A stretch of 48,045 nt of DNA from Sedimentisphaerales bacterium (GCA_016927855.1 JAFGLV010000176.1:1-48045); one strand, 5' to 3'. Shown: positions 16,058 through 25,878, counted from the first letter of the stretch. A program made the numbers and translations. The notes: a model not told the origin generated them from the letters alone.

Positions 16058-18550
16058 CTACGGGCGTGGAATTCTCAGCTCAGCGAAGAGAGGCCGGTGG
16101 TCTGAGGCGACGCGCGCCAGGTGATCGTCTCCGACGTCTACGCGCACGACTTCTATCTGTGGGCTGATAAAGACGTGGTCGATGCGCGCGATGGGGTAGT
16201 GGCCAAACCATGTGCCGCGCGGCGTGTGCAACGTCGCTTCCACTTGGACGTCGCGGAACTTCCGTGCGCAGCGGCGCCAGAGGCGGGATCGCGGCGACGC
16301 GTTGAAGTCGCCACAGAAGATGAAGGGCTCCGGATGGCCGTTTGCCCCCATCCAGTCGGGCCCGAGCAGGGCGCCGATTTGCAGCAGCCTCTCGCGCGTT
16401 CTTAGCCCGAGGTGGGTGTTGATGAGATGGACGCTCGCGCCACCCACGTCGAGCGTCACCCATAGCGCGCCGCGCGGCTCGAGGGATGAACGGTTGCGGT
16501 TATGGTTGCGCGGCTCGTCCCGGTTGCGTCGGGCGTGCAGCGTTGTCATTTGACGCAACCGTTCACCGAAACTCCTGACGTAACCGCAACCCCACCCCGT
16601 TCTTGTTAGCGTCGGAAGGACATCCGCCTTTACCAGGTGCATCGGCAGGCGGCTCAGGATGCAGTCGCCGTACGCTTCCTCCTCTATCCGGATCGTGGGG
16701 TGGAAATGGTATTCCATTTCCAGGTGGCGGGCGACGATCTGGGCCTGATCGACGCTTCCGGTGCGCAGTCGACCGACGTCGACTTCCTGCAGGGCGACGA
16801 TATCCGGTTCGTAGCGAGCGATGACCCTTGCGATACGGCGCGGCGATAGCTTGCCGTCGATCCCGACGCAGCTATGCACATTGTATGTCATCACGCGCAG
16901 TTCTGTAAGACGTGCGTCTCTTCGCAGCGTGGGCGCCGGGACGCTCGGCCTGCGTGCACGGCCCAGGTGATTCAATGCTGCCTGGCGCAGAGCGAGTGGT
17001 CGCAGGTGCGTTGCTGTGGTCTCAGGCAGCGGAGCGTCTTGCGGCAACAACGCAAACGCGTGGGTCTCCTCCAGGCCGGGACCTCCATGCGCGCCGGTCT
17101 CGACAGGAAACGTGTAGCAGCGTCCGGCGCGATTCCATCCCGAGATCACGAAGTCGCCGGCGTTCGGGTGATGGCACAGCTCGATCAAATCTTGCGTTAC
17201 TTCTGTAAAGAACGGGTGATTCGGCGCGAGGACCTCTCCCGCCTGTTCCGGCAGCGTGAACTCGCCCTCGCGCGTCCATACGCGCACCGTAGCCGCACCT
17301 TCGGCGACCAGCACCGTTGAAATATCAGCGTGTTCGACAAGTGCCCGAGCGATTTGTCGGCGTTCTTCGCCGTCCACGGGTTGATTCAGGTAAACGTGGC
17401 CGATGGGACCCATCGCCGCGATGATCGGCTCAGACGGCTCATCGAGGTTCGCAGTGAGCTGATGGTCTCGCGCATCTCTCTGCCTGCGAGGCATATAGGA
17501 CGACATACGTTTGGACTGAACGCCTCGGTGGTCCTGAGCTACGCTGACGGTGCGATCCAGCACGCGGGCGACCGCTTCGCTCACCGTATGACCATGCTCA
17601 CTCGCATAAGACAAGGTCTCTTCGTTGCCGTGATCGGAGAAGACCCACACGTCGTACTCGCGGGAAGGCGAGCGATGCGCCGCCTTCCAGATCCGCTTGA
17701 TGGCGCCATCGATGCCTTTCAGGGACCAGTGAGCGAAGCGCGACGTCGGGCCGCGCCGATGACTCTGTTCGTCGTACCCGATGAAGTCCACGTAGATAAT
17801 CGGCAGTCCTCGCGCCGTATCGACCTTCGCGCCGATTGTCGCCAGCTCGCGCATGAGAATGCATATGCCGACACGCGACGGGACGAACTTGAGCTCCTTC
17901 CAGAGGTCCTGGCCGGCGATTAAGCCTCGAATGAAGTCGATCACCGCGAGAACGAACTCCACCGCCAGAAGCACGCCGATTCGCAGCACGCTGTACAGGT
18001 GCAGTATCGTCAGCAGCGCCACGCGGCCGGGGCGTCCTTTCTTGAAGAGTTCGCCCAGTTCGGTGCTGGCGGCGCAGAAATGGCTCTCTTGAGCGCCTCC
18101 GGTGTAGATGGCGGTGTACGCGCTGCCTCCGGTCAGCAGCGGTGTGCCTTTCTCCAGCAGGTGTCTCTCGATCTCCTTGGCGGCATGCGGGTCGAACATC
18201 CGAAAGACATCACGCGTCTTCGGATCGTAGAAGCTGAACGCCGGCACGGCGCCCTTGACGCCGTAGAGCAGCTCAGCCGTCATGGCGGGTGTGCTTGAAG
18301 GCATGCCGCTGTAGAGCGAGTGCAGGTGGTACCTGTTCTTTTGGAGCAGGTGTCTGAGGAAAGGCAAGTTTCCTTGGGCGACGGCTCGCTCTAATTGATG
18401 GCGTGAGAGTCCGTCGATCTGGATCAGGACCAACCCGGGTTCGGCGGCGGTGTCGCGCGATCGCTCCAGGCCCAGCAGGCTGACCAGCCATTCGCTGCGG
18501 CTGATCCAGCGTCGTGACTTCCTGACAAGCGTCTCAACGAAATTCAGCAT
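16058..18550 (-). CDS. Fusion of an alkaline-phosphatase-superfamily phosphodiesterase and an EEP (endonuclease/exonuclease/phosphatase) domain
   Basis: About 830 residues from ATG 18550 (GAGG upstream; GTG 18562 is the alternative). The N-terminal half has the metal set of the alkaline phosphatase superfamily. It comprises Asp46 (IQIDGLS), a nucleophile in SSTPAMT, Asp260/His264 (YDEQSH), Asp306-His307 (FSDHGN) and His488 (GAHGGPG). A long hydrophobic stretch at about 180-213 may anchor it to the membrane. The C-terminal third (about 550-830) is an EEP domain with Asn557 (MTYNVHS), Glu589 (LQEVD), GDFNASP and SDHRPL. Both halves look catalytically complete and would act on phosphodiesters, perhaps phospholipid head groups. 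It lies 18 nt after a GT4 gene and downstream of HtrA, hinting at envelope lipid or glycan turnover. Substrate unknown. Confidence 0.82.
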   Translation of the reverse strand: MLNFVETLVRKSRRWISRSEWLVSLLGLERSRDTAAEPGLVLIQIDGLSRHQLERAVAQGNLPFLRHLLQKNRYHLHSLYSGMPSSTPAMTAELLYGVKGAVPAFSFYDPKTRDVFRMFDPHAAKEIERHLLEKGTPLLTGGSAYTAIYTGGAQESHFCAASTELGELFKKGRPGRVALLTILHLYSVLRIGVLLAVEFVLAVIDFIRGLIAGQDLWKELKFVPSRVGICILMRELATIGAKVDTARGLPIIYVDFIGYDEQSHRRGPTSRFAHWSLKGIDGAIKRIWKAAHRSPSREYDVWVFSDHGNEETLSYASEHGHTVSEAVARVLDRTVSVAQDHRGVQSKRMSSYMPRRQRDARDHQLTANLDEPSEPIIAAMGPIGHVYLNQPVDGEERRQIARALVEHADISTVLVAEGAATVRVWTREGEFTLPEQAGEVLAPNHPFFTEVTQDLIELCHHPNAGDFVISGWNRAGRCYTFPVETGAHGGPGLEETHAFALLPQDAPLPETTATHLRPLALRQAALNHLGRARRPSVPAPTLRRDARLTELRVMTYNVHSCVGIDGKLSPRRIARVIARYEPDIVALQEVDVGRLRTGSVDQAQIVARHLEMEYHFHPTIRIEEEAYGDCILSRLPMHLVKADVLPTLTRTGWGCGYVRSFGERLRQMTTLHARRNRDEPRNHNRNRSSLEPRGALWVTLDVGGASVHLINTHLGLRTRERLLQIGALLGPDWMGANGHPEPFIFCGDFNASPRSRLWRRCARKFRDVQVEATLHTPRGTWFGHYPIARIDHVFISPQIEVVRVDVGDDHLARVASDHRPLFAELRIPRP

Positions 18551-18568
18551 GAGCCTCGGCACCTACCG

Positions 18569-19825
18569 CTACCTGAACGTCTGGCTGGCCGCCTCGGCGA
18601 TGTTCCTGAGGAGTTCCCATTCCGCCTTGACTTCTTCGATGGCACGATGCAGCAGGCTCTCGTCTCGCGACGAGGGGGGCTCGCGCTGCACGACCTCGTC
18701 GTATATGCGTGCGAGCTTCTGGGCGGATTTCTGCATGGAAAACTCCTGCGCCGTGGCGCGGGCCGCTCGGCGGTAGTCCGCCATCCGCTCGTCGGAGGCC
18801 TGCGCCATCTCGCGGAGGGCGGCAGCGAAGGCGTCGCGATCCTCCGACTTGAGGAGCCGTCCGTTGCGACCGTCCTTGACGACTTCCCGGATGCCGGTGG
18901 CGTCCACCGCCACGACGGGCTTGCCCGCGGCCATGGCCTCGATCACAACCATGCCCTGGGTCTCGCTCTGCGAGGCGAAAACGAAGACGTCCATCGCATG
19001 GTACGCATCGGTCAGCGCCTGGCCTTCCAGCGACCCGGCCAGGTGGAGGCGGCCGGTGAGTTCGTCCGTCGCGAACAGGTCCCGGATGTCGCTCTGGGAC
19101 GGCCCTTTGCCAACGACCAGAAAGTGACCTCCTTCGGTCTTGCTTATGAACGTTTGGACTGCATCGGCCAGAAAGGTCAGGTTCTTCTCCGGCGCCAGGC
19201 GCCCCACGTACCCGGCCACGAAGGCGTCCGACGGTATGTCGTGGCTGGCGCGGAAGGCCGCGCCGTCACCGTGGGCGAAACGCTCGGGATACACGCCGGT
19301 CGGAACGACATCGAACGGGGTCGTGATATCGCGGCTGCGGATCACCTGTGCGACAGATTCGCTCGGCGCGATGAGGTGGTCACACAGGTTGCAGTAGCGC
19401 GTGACGAGGTTGATGACGAATTCCCGCAGTCTCTTGGCGTGGGACGGGACATAGTGCAGGTATCGCTCGTACATCGTGTGGTAGGTGAACACCAAGGGGC
19501 ACTCGAAGGCGCCCGCGACCCGGACCGCGGCTTCGCCCAGCAGGTGAGGATGGTGAGTGTGTATGACGTCGGGTTTGACCTTCTCCAGTTTGGCCAGAAG
19601 GTAGCCCGGTATCGGTAGCACGACGGCGAAATCGCTGCCGGTGAAATGCTGGAGCGCCGGAACGCGGACGACGTCCTCCTCCGATTCCGGCATATTCTCG
19701 AAAACGGGCGCCACAATGACTACACGATGGCCCATCCGCCGCAATTCGGTCGTAAACGAGGTTACCGACCGCGACACGCCTCCCACGAAGGGCGCGAACG
19801 TGTTCGTCATCATGACAATATTCAC
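18569..19825 (-). CDS. Glycosyltransferase family 4 protein
   Basis: About 418 residues with the GT-B fold. It has N-terminal MNIVMMTNTF and a GG loop (FVGGVSRSV). The nucleotide-sugar domain contains GYVGRLAPEKNL and VVGKGP, and the family E-x7-E motif reads SETQGMVVIEAMAAGKPVV. The GTG at 19825 is preferred because GGGAGAG lies 7-8 nt upstream and the protein then starts right at the first strand; GTG 19840 would add five residues. The sequence resembles the diacylglycerol glucosyltransferase/phosphatidylinositol mannosyltransferase group, so a glycolipid acceptor is plausible. It sits between HtrA (20 nt upstream) and the phosphodiesterase fusion, probably one operon. Confidence 0.88.
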   Translation of the reverse strand: MNIVMMTNTFAPFVGGVSRSVTSFTTELRRMGHRVVIVAPVFENMPESEEDVVRVPALQHFTGSDFAVVLPIPGYLLAKLEKVKPDVIHTHHPHLLGEAAVRVAGAFECPLVFTYHTMYERYLHYVPSHAKRLREFVINLVTRYCNLCDHLIAPSESVAQVIRSRDITTPFDVVPTGVYPERFAHGDGAAFRASHDIPSDAFVAGYVGRLAPEKNLTFLADAVQTFISKTEGGHFLVVGKGPSQSDIRDLFATDELTGRLHLAGSLEGQALTDAYHAMDVFVFASQSETQGMVVIEAMAAGKPVVAVDATGIREVVKDGRNGRLLKSEDRDAFAAALREMAQASDERMADYRRAARATAQEFSMQKSAQKLARIYDEVVQREPPSSRDESLLHRAIEEVKAEWELLRNIAEAASQTFR

Positions 19826-19845
19826 CGCTGTCTCTCCCACCGCCT

Positions 19846-21315
19846 CTATGAATTCAGAGTCACCGTGACGAACCGTGAGTACTGACCATGCTGGACCAGC
19901 AGCAGTACCTTGCCGTCCTTGACACTTGCCATCGCAGCCTCAAACTCGTCGACGGAGTTGACGGGTTTCATGTTGACACTGCGGATCAGGTCCCCTGGCT
20001 CAATGCCTTCTTGCGAAGCGGGACTGCCCGGCGCGACGCCGGTAACGATCACCCCTTCACCAAGCGTATAGCCGAAACGCTGCGCCAGGTCTCGGGTGAG
20101 GTTCTGCACTTGAACGCCCAGCGCCTCCTGAGAGGGCCGGCTCCTGCCCGCCTGGTTTGCCTGAGCCACCTCTAGCGGCCGTTCTCCAAGGGTCACGTTG
20201 ATGTCCCGGGTCCGTCCGTTGTGTAGCACACTTAACGTCACGCGCGTGCCGGGGCTCATCATCGCGATGTCATTGCGGAAGGCGTCATACGATTCGATCT
20301 TCTTGCCGTTCAATTCCAGGAGAACGTCATGAGGCTCCAGGCCGGCCTTCTCTGCCGGCGTGCCTTCTTCCACGTCGTTGATGATCACACCTTGACTGGT
20401 CTTGAGATTCGCGATCTGCGCTATATCCGCGGTGACATCCTGGCCTCCTATGCCAAGGTAACCACGAACGACCTTGCCCTTCGCTTTTAGCTGGTCGGCA
20501 ATCGTGCGCGCCATGTCGATGGGGATCGCAAATCCGATGCCCATGTAACCGCCGCTTTCGCTGTAGATCGCTGTGTTAATACCGACAGCCTGGCCGTCCA
20601 GATTGATCAACGGGCCGCCGGAGTTGCCCGGATTGATGGCCGCATCTGTCTGGATGAAGTCTTCGTAGGCGGCGATATGGACGTTGCTGCGCCCGACGGC
20701 GCTCACAACGCCTACCGTGACAGTCTCACCCAGACTGAAGGGATTGCCGATCGCAATGACCCAATCGCCGATCTCAAGCCGATCCGAGTCGCCCAGCGGC
20801 AGCACGGGGAAGTTGTCTCCGTCGATCTTGATCAAAGCCACTTCCGTGTCCGGGTCCGTTCCGATGACCGTGGCATTCTCGAACGTGCGGCCATCCTGGA
20901 GCTCGACGGTAATCTTGTCCACATCGCCGACGACGTGATTGTTCGTCAGGATGTAGCCGTCTTTGCTGATGATGAATCTGGACCCCTGTCCTTGCTGCAT
21001 GTACTTGCGCGGCGTCTGCTGAGGCATCCGTCCTCCGAAGAAGCGCCTGAGCATGTCGTCGTTGAAGAGTCCAAAGGGATCGTTCAAGCCGCCGACGGCA
21101 CCACTGACTTCGACGGTCTTCTCGACCCTAATGGATACGACGGCCGGCGTCGCCTCTTTGGCGGCAGCCGAGAAGGCTTTGGACAGTACCTTTGCGGCCG
21201 TGGCACCCGACTGCGCCTGAGTCGGGGCGGCCGGCCCCAGGGCCAGAAACAGAGACAACATGCCAATGACGATTGCTTTGCACGCGAACAGTGTGTCTTG
21301 TCCTTGAGTTCTCAT
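19846..21315 (-). CDS. htrA: Periplasmic serine protease of the HtrA/DegP family
   Basis: 489 residues: signal peptide (about 1-35, cut near TQAQ), trypsin-like protease domain, then two PDZ domains (about 285-375 and 395-485). His127 in TNNHVVGD and Ser232 in GNSGGP are present. The segment that normally reads D-x-x-[ST]-D-[LIV]-A has glutamate (Glu158 in DPDTEVALIKI) where the catalytic aspartate is expected. DegP-like enzymes degrade or refold damaged envelope proteins. The start has AAAGGAAAG upstream. It is the first gene before the GT4 and phosphodiesterase genes, so this operon may respond to envelope stress. Confidence 0.9.
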   Translation of the reverse strand: MRTQGQDTLFACKAIVIGMLSLFLALGPAAPTQAQSGATAAKVLSKAFSAAAKEATPAVVSIRVEKTVEVSGAVGGLNDPFGLFNDDMLRRFFGGRMPQQTPRKYMQQGQGSRFIISKDGYILTNNHVVGDVDKITVELQDGRTFENATVIGTDPDTEVALIKIDGDNFPVLPLGDSDRLEIGDWVIAIGNPFSLGETVTVGVVSAVGRSNVHIAAYEDFIQTDAAINPGNSGGPLINLDGQAVGINTAIYSESGGYMGIGFAIPIDMARTIADQLKAKGKVVRGYLGIGGQDVTADIAQIANLKTSQGVIINDVEEGTPAEKAGLEPHDVLLELNGKKIESYDAFRNDIAMMSPGTRVTLSVLHNGRTRDINVTLGERPLEVAQANQAGRSRPSQEALGVQVQNLTRDLAQRFGYTLGEGVIVTGVAPGSPASQEGIEPGDLIRSVNMKPVNSVDEFEAAMASVKDGKVLLLVQHGQYSRFVTVTLNS

Positions 21316-21418
21316 GATGTCTTTCCTTTACAACAGAAGAACGAGTACACGCGGACAGATATGGCTTCGTGGGTATCCGGGTCTCGCACAGGGGGCCAGT
21401 GGCCGGCTTGGCAAGAGC

Positions 21419-22213
21419 CTAACCGTTTTTGCTGGGCTTCATACCACAGACAATCTCCACCTGGATCCACATCTTCATGGTCTTTGCATCGCCGATCTGA
21501 AAACCGGCGTCCTCAAGCGCTTGCCGCACCAGGATAGGGCGGCAGTCGAGGTAGTTCGGGAAATGACGGTGCGTCCATTCGAAGACTTCGGTCATCAGGC
21601 TGTCAGGCTGGGCTCGTGACATTCCGATGACGACAATACGGCCGGCGGTCTTGAGCACACGCCGACACTCATCCAAGACGAGCGGTATCTCCGGCGTGTC
21701 GAAAAGCTCCAGAGTGAAACTCATGAAGACAACATCAAGCGTTTGCGACACGTACGGCAGGTGCAGCGCATCGCCGCACGCAAGCTCGACGCGGTCTTCC
21801 AGATTCTCCCGGCGCAGACGTTCCGCGGAGACCTCGCCCATCTTCTCGGAGAGATCGATGCCGAGTACCTTTCCGGAAGGGCCGACAGACCGAGCGAGTT
21901 CGCTTAGGCAATGACCGGTACCGAAACCGATTTCCAGAACGTGCTCTCCCGGCCGTGCGTTCAGCATTTCCAGGCCCGCTTGGCGCACGGGTCCCTCCGA
22001 GTGCTCCGCAAGGAGATCGTAGGCCTTGGCAATCTTGTCGTAGAAGTGCTTGACCTCCTCTCGAGACTGCAAAACGCGCAGAACGCCCGGTTGGTGGTAC
22101 GTGCGCGGTTGACTTGGCTCGGGTGCTGTGCCCGGCCCGATCCTTGAATCGCTGCTTCCGGCTAACCCATGCCCCGCGGGCGCCTTCGCACCTGTACTCT
22201 CCATGTTCGCCAT
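21419..22213 (-). CDS. Class I SAM-dependent methyltransferase (UbiE-like)
   Basis: 264 residues. After a poorly conserved N-terminus of about 45 residues comes VKHFYDKIAKAYDLLAEH, then the SAM-binding motif I HVLEIGFGTGH, the acidic loop GIDLSEKM, and CGDALHLPY and FMSFTLELF, the usual order in UbiE/Coq5 and arsenite or lipid methyltransferases. The substrate is not readable. Start 22213 is uncertain; ATG 22204 is close by and neither has a strong ribosome site. It is about 100 nt upstream of HtrA on the same strand, perhaps the same transcript. Confidence 0.8.
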   Translation of the reverse strand: MANMESTGAKAPAGHGLAGSSDSRIGPGTAPEPSQPRTYHQPGVLRVLQSREEVKHFYDKIAKAYDLLAEHSEGPVRQAGLEMLNARPGEHVLEIGFGTGHCLSELARSVGPSGKVLGIDLSEKMGEVSAERLRRENLEDRVELACGDALHLPYVSQTLDVVFMSFTLELFDTPEIPLVLDECRRVLKTAGRIVVIGMSRAQPDSLMTEVFEWTHRHFPNYLDCRPILVRQALEDAGFQIGDAKTMKMWIQVEIVCGMKPSKNG

Positions 22214-22647
22214 TCCACAATCACAGACTCTCTGTCAATAGCGTTATCGACGAACAACTATCTCACCTGCCGATACGCTCGCTCTCTTGCCCACGTCTGT
22301 TACGTCGTTCGGCCAAGGAATGTTCTGAAGGGGCTCGCTTCCTTCTGACGTTTGTTACCGGGCGGAGAACAAGGAGCATCTGCGTGCGACTGAACTGCGG
22401 GAGGCTGTGGACGTAATGCGAGAAGAAGCGACGCTGTCGGTAGCCAGCGCTCATTCGCACGAGCGGGTCCGGGTCGTCAGGCCGCGTTTGCCATTGGCCC
22501 CGCTTACTGGCGCAAAGTGCGCAAAACAACAGTCTGGCCTCAGTTTGAGGTTGTTCATCCACAGCAGACGGTCAGCTCGTCGTGTTCATAGAGGCCGCCA
22601 CCCGGCGAAGTTCTTACTGGCGGCGCCGCGTGGACCACTGGTGCGGC
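22214..22647. other. 434-bp intergenic stretch without a recognisable gene
   Basis: No convincing gene, RNA or repeat was found between the superoxide reductase stop and the methyltransferase start. On the plus strand, around 22370-22440, one frame reads a short amphipathic stretch (ENKEHLRATELREAVDVM) but has no start or ribosome site and soon turns to arginine/proline-rich sequence. On the minus strand a 99-codon frame (22562-22263) is likewise arginine-rich and unlike a protein family I know. It may hold the methyltransferase promoter or a decayed gene. Confidence 0.4.
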
Positions 22648-23043
22648 CTAGCTTACCTTGATCGGCTTGCTCGATTCCCATAGACCGTGGATGTTGCAGT
22701 AGGCCATCGCGTGCAGCACGCCGGACTTGGCGATCTTGAGGTTAGCCGTTGCTTCGTGATGCGAGTAGACCGGGCCTTGATTGGCGCCTTCCGTCGATTC
22801 TCCGTGCGCGCCGAACTCGATGTGAGCGACCTCATGGGCGAACTTGCCGCCTTCATCGTGATAGTAGAGACCGATCCAGCGAATGTGGTGCTCGGTGGTA
22901 TTCGGGTGCGCGATTTCCTTACCCAGCGTCACCGTCGCCTTGAAAATCTCGTTGGCCTTCACCGAATCCGGGCACTCGATCACCGGGACATGCTTTTCCT
23001 TCTTCCAGTCCGCTCGCTGGATGTTCTCACTGAGGTTTCCCAT
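22648..23043 (-). CDS. Superoxide reductase (neelaredoxin type, class II)
   Basis: 131 residues, the single-domain form lacking the N-terminal desulforedoxin iron centre. The iron-site ligands are visible: His18 in EKHVPVI with the conserved Glu16-Lys17, His46 in HPNTTEHH, His52, and Cys116 and His119 in YCNIHGLW. It reduces superoxide to peroxide without making oxygen, a defence common in anaerobes. A strong AAGGAG precedes the ATG. The ferredoxin gene 77 nt upstream is the likely electron donor or co-regulated partner. Confidence 0.93.
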   Translation of the reverse strand: MGNLSENIQRADWKKEKHVPVIECPDSVKANEIFKATVTLGKEIAHPNTTEHHIRWIGLYYHDEGGKFAHEVAHIEFGAHGESTEGANQGPVYSHHEATANLKIAKSGVLHAMAYCNIHGLWESSKPIKVS

Positions 23044-23079
23044 GGCCTTTGCTCCTTGTCAATTTCTCCTTATCGTTCT

Positions 23080-23112
23080 GTCCCGAAGCTATCGGGACCC
23101 CTCAAGCTGAGG
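23080..23112 (-). repeat. Two adjacent hairpins between ferredoxin and superoxide reductase genes
   Basis: GTCCCGA (23080-23086) pairs with TCGGGAC (23092-23098) over AGCTA, and CCTCA (23100-23104) with TGAGG (23108-23112) over AGC. They fill the spacer right after the ferredoxin stop (23121) and before the reductase ribosome site. No T run follows. They may set relative transcript levels of the two genes, or be a dispersed palindrome. Confidence 0.5.
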
Positions 23113-23120
23113 TGGCACCG

Positions 23121-23303
23121 TCATTCGATGATGATGGCTGACGTCGGACATTCGTCGGCTGCCTGCTGGGTCGCCTCCTCATGTTCGGCAGGGACTACCT
23201 CGACCTTCACCTGGGCCAGATCGTCGCCCATTTCAAAAACCTCCGGGCAGATCTCCACGCAACGTCCGCACGAGATACAGTCCTCTGTTATACGCGCCTT
23301 CAT
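23121..23303 (-). CDS. Small [4Fe-4S] ferredoxin
   Basis: 60 residues with Cys9, Cys12 and Cys15 in CISCGRC, Cys19 before proline, and Cys52 in DECPTSAI. This is the pattern of monocluster ferredoxins in which Cys9, 12, 15 and 52 hold one [4Fe-4S] cluster. The protein is very acidic, as expected of an electron carrier. GGAGAAGG precedes the ATG. Placed upstream of superoxide reductase on the same strand, it is a reasonable electron source for that enzyme (inference). Confidence 0.93.
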   Translation of the reverse strand: MKARITEDCISCGRCVEICPEVFEMGDDLAQVKVEVVPAEHEEATQQAADECPTSAIIIE

Positions 23304-23460
23304 AGTCCTTCTCCTGTCTTATACGGTCCCGGCATCGACACAAATCCCTTGGGAGAATAGGGTTACGCGTGTGCCGGTGACTGAGGTAAAGACAATGACG
23401 TTCTACGGATAGCGTACCGTAGTCTAACTGCCAGGGAAATGGACGAAACGAGGGTTTTCC

Positions 23461-25839
23461 CTATTTTTGGATAGGCATACCCCCGACCCACTGCCAATCG
23501 CGGATCTCCGGCATGTCCTGGCCGTACCGGGTGACGTACTGCTTGTGCTCGATGAGCTTGTCACGTACCTCCTGTCTGACGTAAGCCGCCAGGTAGCCCA
23601 GCTTGGGCACCCGGTCGATCACATCCTGCACGAGATGAAAGCGGTCGAGGTCGTTGCGGACCAGCATATCGAAGGGCGTCGTCGTCGTGCCTTCCTCCTT
23701 ATAGCCGCGTACATGCAAGTTCTTGTGGTTCGTCCGCCGATACGTCAGTCGGTGGATTAAGTAGGGGTAGCCGTGATAGGCGAAGATGATGGGCTTGTCG
23801 GTAGTGAAAAGCGTGTCGAATTCGTAATCTGACAAGCCGTGAGGGTGCTCGCCTCTGGGCTGGAGGGTCATCAGATCGACAACGTTGATGACGCGCACCC
23901 TCAGATCGGGCGCGTAGCTACGCAGCATATCGACCGCGGCCAGTGTCTCCTTGGTCGGGACGTCGCCGGCGCAGGCCATTACGACGTCGGGCTCAGCGCC
24001 CTTGTCGTTGCTGGCCCACTCCCAGATGCCGATGCCGCTGGTGCAGTGCTTGACCGCTGCGTCCATGTCCAGCCACTGCGGTTCAGGCTGCTTTCCCGCC
24101 ACGATGACGTTCACATAGTCACGACTCCGCAGGCAATGGTCCGCCACCGACAGCAGACAATTCGCGTCCGGCGGCAGATACACGCGCACCACGTCCGCTT
24201 TCTTGTTCATGACCAGGTCGATGAAGCCGGGGTCCTGATGGCTGAACCCGTTATGGTCTTGACGCCAAACGTGCGACGTCAGCAGGTAGTTCAGCGACGC
24301 GATAGGGCGCCGCCAGGGAATCTCGTCCTGGGTGACCTTGAGCCACTTGGCGTGCTGGTTGAACATGGAATCGACGATATGGACGAATGCTTCGTAGCAG
24401 GAGAAGAACCCGTGCCTGCCGGTGAGCAGGTAGCCTTCGAGCCAACCCTGGCAGGTGTGCTCGCTGAGAACCTCCATGACCCTGCCGTCCGGCGCCAGGT
24501 GCTCGTCGCAAGGCTCCGTGGACGCCATCCAGGTCCGCTCGGTGACTTCAAATAGGGCGTCGAGACGGTTCGACGCAGTCTCGTCCGGTCCGAAGACGCG
24601 GAAGTTACGCCGGTCCAGGTTCAACTTCATCACGTCGCGCAGGAACTGCCCCAACACGCGCGTGGCTTCACCTCTGACCGCTCCGGGGCTGGGCACGTCC
24701 ACTGCGTACTCGCGGAAATCAGGCATCCGTAGTTGCTTGAGCAGCAGACCTCCGTTGGCGTGAGGGTTGGCTCCCATGCGCCGGTCCCCCTTGGGCGCGA
24801 TCTCTGCCAGTTCCGGTGTCAGCCGGCCGCTTTCGTCGAACAACGTCTCCGGCTTGTAGCTCTTCATCCACTTCTCCAACAGGGTCACGTGGGCCGGCTT
24901 GTCCGCCATCTGCGCCAACGGGACCTGGTGGGACCGCCAACAGCCTTCGGTCTGCTTGCCGTCGACCTCCTTAGGACCTGTCCAGCCCTTGGGACTTCTG
25001 AGAACGATCATGGGCCACTGAGGCCGTGTCGTTGTGCCCTTGCGGCGTGTCTCCTCCTGAATACACTTGATTTCGGCAATCACGTTGTCAAGCGTCTCGG
25101 CCATCGACTGGTGCATGGCTTGTGGTTCCGAACCTTCCACGAAGTAAGGCTTGTAGCCATACCCTTTCATCAGGTTGGCCAACTCCTCATGACTGATCCG
25201 CGCCAATACCGTCGGATTGGCGATCTTATAGCCGTTCAGGTGCAGGATCGGCAGAACCGCACCATCATGAGCGGGATTGAGGAACTTGTTCGAATGCCAG
25301 GCGGTGGCGAGCGGGCCGGTTTCGGCTTCGCCGTCGCCAATGATACAGGCGACGATCAGGTCGGGATTGTCGAACGCGGCGCCAAAAGCGTGCGCGAGCG
25401 AGTATCCAAGTTCGCCGCCTTCGTTAATCGACCCGGGCGTCTCCGGCGCCGCGTGGCTCGGAATCCCGCCTGGGAAGGAGAATTGCCTGAAGAGCTTCCT
25501 GACACCTGCTTCGTCCTGACCGACGTCGGGATAAAGCTCGCTGTAGGTGCCCTCCAGGTAGGTGTTAGCGATCATGGCCGGGCCGCCGTGGCCGGGACCG
25601 CAGAGGAAAACGACGTTGAGGTCTTGCTCCGTGATGATTCGGTTCAGATGGACATAGATGAAGTTCAGACCTGGTGTGGTTCCCCAGTGGCCGAGCAGAC
25701 GCGGCTTGATGTGCTCGATCTTGAGCGGCTCTTTGAGAAGCGGATTGTCGAGCAGATAGATCTGTCCGACGGACAGATAATTGGCTGCGTCCCAATAGCG
25801 CTGCATCTTGCGGAGAGTGTCTTTGTCCAGCCGTGCCAT
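23461..25839 (-). CDS. xfp: Phosphoketolase (xylulose-5-phosphate/fructose-6-phosphate)
   Basis: About 792 residues, the normal length for the family. ATG 25839 has the excellent site AGGGAGG; an upstream in-frame codon (25878) is discounted. Thiamine-diphosphate phosphoketolase signatures are clear: [36 protein letters not shown] and [17 protein letters not shown]. The enzyme splits xylulose-5-P (and often fructose-6-P) with phosphate to acetyl phosphate and a triose (or tetrose) phosphate. It is 39 nt downstream of acetate kinase, so the acetyl phosphate can be turned straight into ATP and acetate. Which sugar phosphate is preferred cannot be told here. Confidence 0.96.
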   Translation of the reverse strand: MARLDKDTLRKMQRYWDAANYLSVGQIYLLDNPLLKEPLKIEHIKPRLLGHWGTTPGLNFIYVHLNRIITEQDLNVVFLCGPGHGGPAMIANTYLEGTYSELYPDVGQDEAGVRKLFRQFSFPGGIPSHAAPETPGSINEGGELGYSLAHAFGAAFDNPDLIVACIIGDGEAETGPLATAWHSNKFLNPAHDGAVLPILHLNGYKIANPTVLARISHEELANLMKGYGYKPYFVEGSEPQAMHQSMAETLDNVIAEIKCIQEETRRKGTTTRPQWPMIVLRSPKGWTGPKEVDGKQTEGCWRSHQVPLAQMADKPAHVTLLEKWMKSYKPETLFDESGRLTPELAEIAPKGDRRMGANPHANGGLLLKQLRMPDFREYAVDVPSPGAVRGEATRVLGQFLRDVMKLNLDRRNFRVFGPDETASNRLDALFEVTERTWMASTEPCDEHLAPDGRVMEVLSEHTCQGWLEGYLLTGRHGFFSCYEAFVHIVDSMFNQHAKWLKVTQDEIPWRRPIASLNYLLTSHVWRQDHNGFSHQDPGFIDLVMNKKADVVRVYLPPDANCLLSVADHCLRSRDYVNVIVAGKQPEPQWLDMDAAVKHCTSGIGIWEWASNDKGAEPDVVMACAGDVPTKETLAAVDMLRSYAPDLRVRVINVVDLMTLQPRGEHPHGLSDYEFDTLFTTDKPIIFAYHGYPYLIHRLTYRRTNHKNLHVRGYKEEGTTTTPFDMLVRNDLDRFHLVQDVIDRVPKLGYLAAYVRQEVRDKLIEHKQYVTRYGQDMPEIRDWQWVGGMPIQK

Positions 25840-25878
25840 GATGCCTCCCTTCGTACCGAGGGCGTCCCGCCCTCGCAT

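Noticed and set aside
22263..22562. 99-codon minus-strand frame in the 434-bp gap
   Set aside because: Arginine-rich product, no family resemblance and no convincing ribosome site. Treated as non-coding.
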